DNA from: Triglochin maritima
Taxonomy: Eukaryota; Streptophyta; Magnoliopsida; Alismatales; Juncaginaceae
Assembly (NCBI GenBank): GCA_963682175.1
Contig: OY821777.1
Coordinates: forward strand, 3,241,501 to 3,305,500
Direction of reading: 5' to 3'
Length of the DNA: 64,000 nt
The position numbers were made by a program, and so were the translations under genes. Shown here in pieces: positions 59,355-64,000 of the stretch. Under the pieces are notes generated by a model. The model was given only the letters and a program-made list of their open reading frames with translations. It was not told where the DNA came from and searched no databases. Each line of letters opens with the position of its first letter. Positions within the stretch are counted from its first letter, which is position 1.

Positions 59355-60005
59355 ACAAATTAAGTTGATCCAACGTAAAACTTAAAAACAAATATTTTAT
59401 TATGATAAGTGTGGGCTCTGCACGAATAAAATGTCTACACGCTGTCCTAGGGTCTGTAAACTGTCTTATTTGTGTATTGGGAAAGGAATCGTTCAACTTA
59501 AAGAACTGGCGTTTTTTAAAATACCAAAACGTGCGAAGAGAAATTTCGCTGACTGGACGCTGACTCAAAGAAAATATATGAGCTGTACAGATCCACGTAA
59601 GACGCGTCCGTGTATAAGTTTCAACAATCTCCAGCCTTGTTTTCCCGTTAGAGTCTGTTGGTGTGCCTCCAAACTTGTTATAATGCTGAACTCCTAGGTA
59701 GACAACACTTACCCATTTCAACCTTCTTCTGCTAACTAACCCCAAAAAATAAGAGTCCTTATACACGGACGCGGGCGTCACGGACGCGCCTTACGTGGAC
59801 GTGTTGAGTCAGCGTCCAGTCAGCAAAATTTCTCTTCACGTGCTTTGGTCTTCTTAAAAACACCGGTTCTTTAGGTTGAACGATTCTTTTCCCAATACAC
59901 AGATAGTGCAGACCCTAGGACAGCGTGCAGACCCTTTATTCGTGCAGAGTCCAGACTTATCATAATAAAATATTGTTTTTAACTTTTAGGTTGGATCAAC
60001 TTAAT
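59355..60005. repeat. large imperfect palindrome: facing MULE ends with a 139-bp loop
   Basis: The left arm, about 59355-59618, is the reverse complement of about 59758-60005. Both contain 'taagttgatccaac', 'ttattatgataagt', 'gtcctagggtct', 'gtgtattgggaaa', 'gctgactggacgctgactca' and 'gcgtccgtgtataag'. The inner edges pair exactly ('cgtccgtgtataag' against 'cttatacacggacg'). The loop, 59619-59757, has no relation to the rest of the elements. Its minus strand gives a frame with 'LKWVSVVYLGVQHYN' and 'KFGGTPTDSNGKTRLEIV', which may be a piece of an unidentified gene. Confidence 0.8.
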
Positions 60006-60009
60006 CCAA

Positions 60010-60815
60010 ACAGACACACAACATATTCCGAACAGACAGTCTTCTTATTCCGAACAGACGCACAACTTAATCCGAACAGACAGACTTCTTATTCCGAACA
60101 GACACACAACTTAATCCGAACAGACACACAACATATTCCAAACAGACACACAACATATTCCGAACAGACACACAACTTAATCCGAACAGACACACAACTT
60201 AATCCGAACAGACACACAACTTAATCCGAACAGACACATAACTTAATTCGAACAGACAGACTACTTATTCCGAACAGACAGACTACTTATTCCGAACAGA
60301 CATACTTCTTATTCCGAACAGAAAGACTTCTTATTCCGAACAGACAGACTTCTTATTCCGAACAGACACACAACATATTCCGAACAGACAAACAACATAT
60401 TCCGAACAGACAGACTTCTTATTCCAAACAGACGCACAACTTAATCCGAACAGACACACAACATATTCCGAACAGACAAACTTCTTATTCCGAACAGACG
60501 CACAACTTAATCCAAACAGGCAGACTTCTTATTCCGAACAGACGCACAACTTAATCCGAACAGACACACAACATATTCCGAACAGACAGACTTCTTATTC
60601 CGAACAGACGCACAACTTAATCCAAACAGACAGACTTCTTATTCCGAACAGAAAGACTTCTTATTCCGAACAGACAGACTTCTTATTCCAAACAGACACA
60701 CAACATATTCCGAACAGACAGACTTCTTATTCCGAACAGACGCACAACTTAATCTGAACAGACACGCAACATATTCCGAACAGATAGACTTCTTATTCCA
60801 AACTGACATACAACT
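60010..60815. repeat. tandem array 'ttattccgaacagacagactt' / 'cttaatccgaacagacacac'
   Basis: About 35-40 units of 20-22 bp, all sharing 'ccgaacagac'. A shorter continuation lies at 61078-61190. These differ from the 'ccggacagcaaatac' units of MULE-A but share 'ttattccg-ac'. Frames through the array are artefacts. Confidence 0.85.
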
Positions 60816-60824
60816 GTTATACAT

Positions 60825-60921
60825 GAAGAAAATGAAGAAGAATGTGATCATTCCTACATTTGTAAGGATGACTTTGGTCTTGTTTGTTGTATATGTGGAA
60901 TTACACGCAAAAGCATAGAAA
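60825..60921 (+). pseudogene. captured gene fragment, copy 1, resembling a DRD1/CLASSY-type remodeller Cys motif
   Basis: One plus-strand frame reads '[19 protein letters not shown]' then '[16 protein letters not shown]'. The order C-x-H, acidic-hydrophobic spacer, C-x-x-C-G resembles the short Cys-rich segment before the SNF2 helicase domain in plant DRD1 (CHR35)/CLASSY proteins of RNA-directed DNA methylation. I base this on recall of the motif, not on a search. It is embedded between tandem arrays and has no gene context. Confidence 0.5.
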
Positions 60922-61193
60922 GTGTGTCTAGAAACGGAACAGAAAGTTTGTATTATTTATGTAGAAAGATTGTCTTGTTTATGTAGAAAATTTGTCTTGT
61001 TTATGTAAAAAGTTTGTCCAGTTTATGTAAAATGTTTGTCCAGATTATGTTGAAAATTTGTGCAGAAATGGAACAGAAAGTATTCCGAACATACACACCA
61101 CTTAATCCGAACACACAGACTTCTTATTCCGAACAGACACACAACATATTCCGAACAGACTGACTTCTTATTCCGAACAGACATACAACTGCT

Positions 61194-61293
61194 GTACATG
61201 AAGAAAATGAAGAAGAATGTGATCATTCCTACATTCTTAAGGATGACTTTGGTCTTGTTTGTTGTATATGTGGAATTATACGCAAAAGCATAG
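61194..61293 (+). pseudogene. captured gene fragment, copy 2 of the same segment
   Basis: About 110 bp nearly identical to copy 1. Here the frame reads '[19 protein letters not shown]' then '[14 protein letters not shown]', then stops. The Leu in place of copy 1's Cys and the Ile in place of Thr look closer to a functional ancestor. The segment ends close to the FAR1-like remnant on the other strand. Confidence 0.5.
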
Positions 61294-61325
61294 AACTTTC
61301 TGATTGAACTTTTAACAGTAGAACA

Positions 61326-61544
61326 TCACGCCAAAATCCTCGGAAGCTTTGACACCATTGCATCTCGTTCCAGCACATTAACACTTGACCCAGAGGTAGC
61401 AAACAAACGGGTGTGATGCCTTTTCTTAACACAAAAACCACAAGAATCGGCATAAGCAACGTAAAATGTTTGGGCTTCTTCGAAAGAGGGGAAAAACATC
61501 CCCTCCTTAGGAACGTTTGTCGGCTGCTCCACTTGGAAAGACAC
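61326..61544 (-). pseudogene. FAR1/FHY3-type DNA-binding domain remnant of a MULE transposase
   Basis: The minus-strand frame contains 'PKEGMFFPSFEEAQTFYVAY' and 'CGFCVKKRHHTRLFATSG', the start of an FAR1 domain (GMxFxSxEEAxxFYxxYAxxxGF pattern). This WRKY-like zinc domain opens many MULE transposases and the host genes derived from them. It is followed by stops and array sequence, so only the N-terminal 70 residues survive. It points inward from the right end, as a MULE transposase would. Confidence 0.7.
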
Positions 61545-61854
61545 ATGAACGATTTACATCAAAGCATAGAGGTAGGACCACAGAAGAGAAATGAAGAAAA
61601 AAGAAGACGCATGTTGAGATTTATAACAAGTCTCCTGTGCTGTGTAGGAGAGCCAAAATGTTCATGGAAAATGAGTGATTTGAAACGCATTAATGAGGGA
61701 TGGAGGGATGTAGACATTTGTACGAAACGAGGAATAAAATAAAAAATAAACTTTTTCTGTGGAGACTGCCAACTCAAACGCGTCTGCTGACTGGGCTGAC
61801 CACATAAGCGCGCGTCCCGAACGCTAGCGTCCACTAATCGTTTTCCAAAAAATA

Positions 61855-63099
61855 ATGAGTTTGATCGGGTTCGACATCGGCAACAACAGCTGCGTAACTG
61901 CTATTGCGAAACCTCGGACGATCCAAATCGTCCTCAACGACGAGGCCCAGTACGAGACCCCATCGGTGGTCTCGTTTGCTGAGAAGAAGAGGCACTTTGG
62001 CTCCTCCGCTGCCTCCCTCAATATCTCCAATCCGTCTTCTACTCTGTCCCAGATTAAACGTCTTGTGGGAAAGCAGTACCACAATATCAAACCCGAACTC
62101 CAGGAACTTCCTTTCGCTACTTCTCAAGCCGAAGATGGTGGGATTCTGGTCCATGTGGATCACTGCGGCACCACTCAGAAGTTCACCGCGGTTCAAGTTC
62201 TGGCGATGCTGATGTCGCACCTGAAGAAGGGGTCTGAGAAGAATCTGGAGACTCCCATCACAAGTTGTGTGATCGGAGTTCCATCGTACTTTACGGACCA
62301 TGAGAGGTTCGCTTACCTTGATGCGGCGGAGATCGCAGGGTTGAAGCCATTGAAGCTAATGCACGAGGGCACTGCTGTTGCCCTTGGTTATGGAATTTAT
62401 AAGACTGATCTAGAAAGGCAAACTATTGTTGTGTTCATCGACATAGGCCACTGTCACACTCAGGTACCATTTTCCCCCTACACCCACTGTCCTGTTAAAT
62501 TATCGTATTTTGTTGACATGCGGATCACTAAGCTGAGAGAATTATCTATTATTAACAATCTGTTGGATGTTACAATTTTAAAACAGGTGACAGTCGTCTT
62601 GTTCGAGAAGGGTGGGTTGCATGTGCTCTCCCATGCGTACGACCAGAATCTAGGCGGTAGAGACTTTGATAAGATCCTATTTCAATATTTCTCAAATCAA
62701 TTCAGGGATAAGTACCAAATTGACATCTATGCCGCCAATCCTCGTGTGCGTACGCGGCTAATGTCGTCATGCGAGAAGCTCAAGAAAGTTCTCACATCCA
62801 ACACTGAGGCTCGACTCAGCATTGAGTGCTTAGTGAACGACATTGATGTGTCTGGTGTCGTAAAAAGAGAAAAATTTGAGCGACTCTCGAGTGAGTTGCT
62901 GTTTAGGGTGCATGTTACATGCAAGACGGCCCTAACTGATGTGAACTTAGACCCTTCCAAAGTGCACATTGTTGAGCTTGTTGGTTCGGGCTCTCGAATT
63001 CCGGCTATTTCGTCCATTTTGACTCACTACTTTGGGGAAAACAAGCTGAAACGGACATTGAACAGTAGCAAGTGTGTTGCTCGTGGATGTGCTCTGTAG
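61855..63099 (+). pseudogene. HSP110-class (HSP70-16-like) chaperone gene, truncated by a stop after the nucleotide-binding domain
   Basis: Exon 1 61855-62463 and exon 2 62587-63099 join 'FIDIGHCHTQ' to 'VTVVLFEKGG'. The 123-bp intron between is free of stops in frame, so it can be misread as coding. Family marks: 'MSLIGFDIGNNSCVTAIAKP', 'TLSQIKRLVGKQYHN', 'CVIGVPSYFTDHERFAYLDA', 'HAYDQNLGGRDFDKILF', 'VELVGSGSRIPAISSIL' and 'KCVARGCAL'. HSP110 proteins are nucleotide-exchange factors for HSP70 and normally run to 750-800 aa. Here TAG at 63097-63099 stands where relatives have Gln ('GCALQCAML'). Some matching sequence ('CSMLAP', 'KYKVRDF') continues after it, then homology ends before a gypsy fragment. 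The spliced product would be 373 aa. Confidence 0.85.
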
Positions 63100-63469
63100 T
63101 GTTCAATGCTTGCTCCAAATTCTACTATCGGGAAATATAAGGTGCGCGACTTTATCCCCTGAGCTCTCCAAGAGTACCTTCTTTTTGAAGTCAAATTGTC
63201 TTTTTCCTTTTATTCAGACGAGCCTCATTTTTGTTGTCATTGAGCTTTCTTATTTGTTTCATCGGATTAGCCAATTTGAATACCCCTTGCTACTCATTTG
63301 TTACAGAGCACCAAGCAGTTATTGTTGTTGAGTGACAAATGTGCTACTCTTTGTAATTTGTGATACAATTGTCCTAATCCAAATTTATTTTGGTAGTAAT
63401 GATTCGATTAAAGCTTAGAAATTTTGGAGCAGCATGCAATTTACAGCAAATGGAGGAGGTTCAGTGTGC
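63100..63469. other. decayed 3' remainder of the HSP110-like gene and junction
   Basis: The first 60 bp or so still translate to an HSP110-like 'CSMLAPNSTIGKYKVRDF'. Beyond that no domain is recognisable. The gypsy sequence starts abruptly near 63470; no LTR edge is visible. Confidence 0.5.
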
Positions 63470-64000
63470 TGTAATGATCAGGCGGCGACTAGCGACAGCT
63501 CAGAACAGGCAGAAAAGCTACGCGGATCGGCGTAGGCGAGTGTTGATTTTTGAGGTTGGCGATCATGTCTTTCTGAAGATCTCACCGTCGCGCGGGGTGA
63601 TGAGATTCGGGAAGAAGGGGAAGCTCAGTCCGAGGTATATTGGACCGTTTAAGATTTTAGACCGAGTTGGAGAGGTCGCCTACCGGATTGCGCTGCCGCC
63701 ACAGTTCTCTGGTCTTCACGACGTCTTCCACGTGTCGATGCTGAGGAAGTACGTGTCAGATCCTTCACATGTGATTCAGATTGAGGTTCCAGAGATTCAG
63801 CAGGATTTGTCTCTTAAGGAGAGACCGGTGGAGATTGTGGATCGGATGGATCACCAGCTCAGGAGGATGACTATTCCTATGGTTAAGGTCAGGTGGCAGC
63901 ATCACTCTGAGCGAGAGGCTACTTGAGAGGTTGAGGAGGAAGTCCGCAAGTCGTATCCGGAGTTGTTTGGTAAGCGCTGGATTTAATTTCGTGGGCGAAA
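63470..64000 (+). pseudogene. Ty3/gypsy integrase C-terminal fragment, relative of the 27.6-34.4 kb element
   Basis: 'IRRRLATAQNRQKSYADRRR', 'HVFLKISPSRGVMRFGKKG', 'RYIGPFKILDRVGEVAYRIA', 'HDVFHVSMLRKYVSDPSHV' and 'VKVRWQHHSEREAT' are close to the integrase tail at 29581-30054 but diverged at many sites. A TGA replaces the Trp after 'EREAT'; in frame beyond it come 'EVEEEVRKSYPELFGKRWI' and a stop. Here the upstream 'RRRLATAQNRQ' is preserved, which the young element has deleted. The copy runs toward the window end. Confidence 0.9.

Larger units (their letters stand above)
57305..59618. mobile_element. MULE-A: Mutator-like element, right terminus clipped
   Basis: The left TIR 'gaaaaatgatttatgaacgc' then 'cccgtcacggacgtgtttta' matches the MULE-1 left end. 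The right TIR, read inward, has 'cacggacgcgtcttacgtgg' but breaks off before the outermost 25 bp or so. The interior resembles MULE-1 enlarged: a two-copy repeat of about 265 bp, then a long tandem array, then a roughly 260-bp right arm close to 5700-5960. No transposase seen. No target duplication is visible at the left edge. Confidence 0.8.
59767..61846. mobile_element. MULE-B: inverted Mutator-like element with FAR1-type remnant and captured segments
   Basis: The left TIR 'ggacgcgggcgtcacggacg' and the right TIR read inward 'ggacgctagcgttcgggacg', then 'cgcttatgtgg', correspond. The right end reaches the full outer consensus 'ggaaaacgattagtggacgc' at 61846. Inside are long 'ccgaacagacacacaac' arrays, two copies of a conserved-looking segment, and an FAR1-like frame on the minus strand. 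It stops 8 bp before the ATG of the next gene. The left outer end is missing, as in MULE-A. Confidence 0.75.

Noticed and set aside
61834..62301. 155-codon minus-strand frame
   Set aside because: Antisense shadow of exon 1 of the HSP110-like gene.

Overview
The window is nuclear DNA from a flowering plant, almost certainly a eudicot. It has spliced plant-type genes (GT-AG introns, AT-rich spacers, a SAC51-type thermospermine-response leader, GEM-like, tau-class GST, P-class PPR, PEPKR2). It also carries plant transposon families (PIF/Harbinger, hAT, Mutator-like, Ty3/gypsy, tRNA-derived SINE). All exon models below were built by hand from reading frame, splice-site dinucleotides and codon phase.

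Layout. 1-1.5 kb: a decayed PIF/Harbinger transposase and its end. 4.2-6.0 kb: a hAT miniature element (perfect 8-bp target duplication) lying flush against a Mutator-like element (perfect 9-11 bp duplication). 8.3-8.6 kb: a second hAT-like miniature. 8.7-12.0 kb: a SAC51-like bHLH gene (+) with a long spliced leader holding a conserved-peptide uORF. 12.1-12.5 kb: a Tourist-like MITE. 12.9-15.5 kb: a GEM-like GRAM gene (+) with an in-frame stop. 16.8-24.5 kb: NUP62 (-), 11 coding exons with an internally duplicated exon. 26.2-26.7 kb: a lipid-transfer protein gene (+). 27.6-34.4 kb: a very young, internally deleted Ty3/gypsy element (-) whose LTRs are packed with palindromic decamers. 34.9-35.4 kb: a foldback MITE. 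36.0-38.4 kb: a PPR gene (+), followed by a decayed partial copy and a SINE. 40.6-41.5 kb: a tau GST (-), with a ruined inverted copy at 42.4-43.2 kb. 43.7-44.9 kb: a candidate gene-capturing MULE. 46.9-49.1 kb: PEPKR2 kinase (+). 50.8-53.3 kb: a Bet1-like SNARE (-). 54.3-56.2 kb: a cytosolic-type HSP70 without the usual tail (-). 57.3-61.85 kb: two head-to-head MULEs. 61.9-63.1 kb: a truncated HSP110/HSP70-16-like gene (+). 63.4 kb to the end: another gypsy integrase fragment.

The genes do not form a pathway; this is an ordinary gene-bearing stretch broken up by transposons. The main points of interest are the leader peptide of the bHLH gene, the exon duplication in NUP62, the palindrome-rich LTRs, and the paired MULEs. 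One of these MULEs carries two copies of a segment resembling a chromatin-remodeller Cys-rich motif and ends 8 bp before the start codon of the HSP110-like gene.
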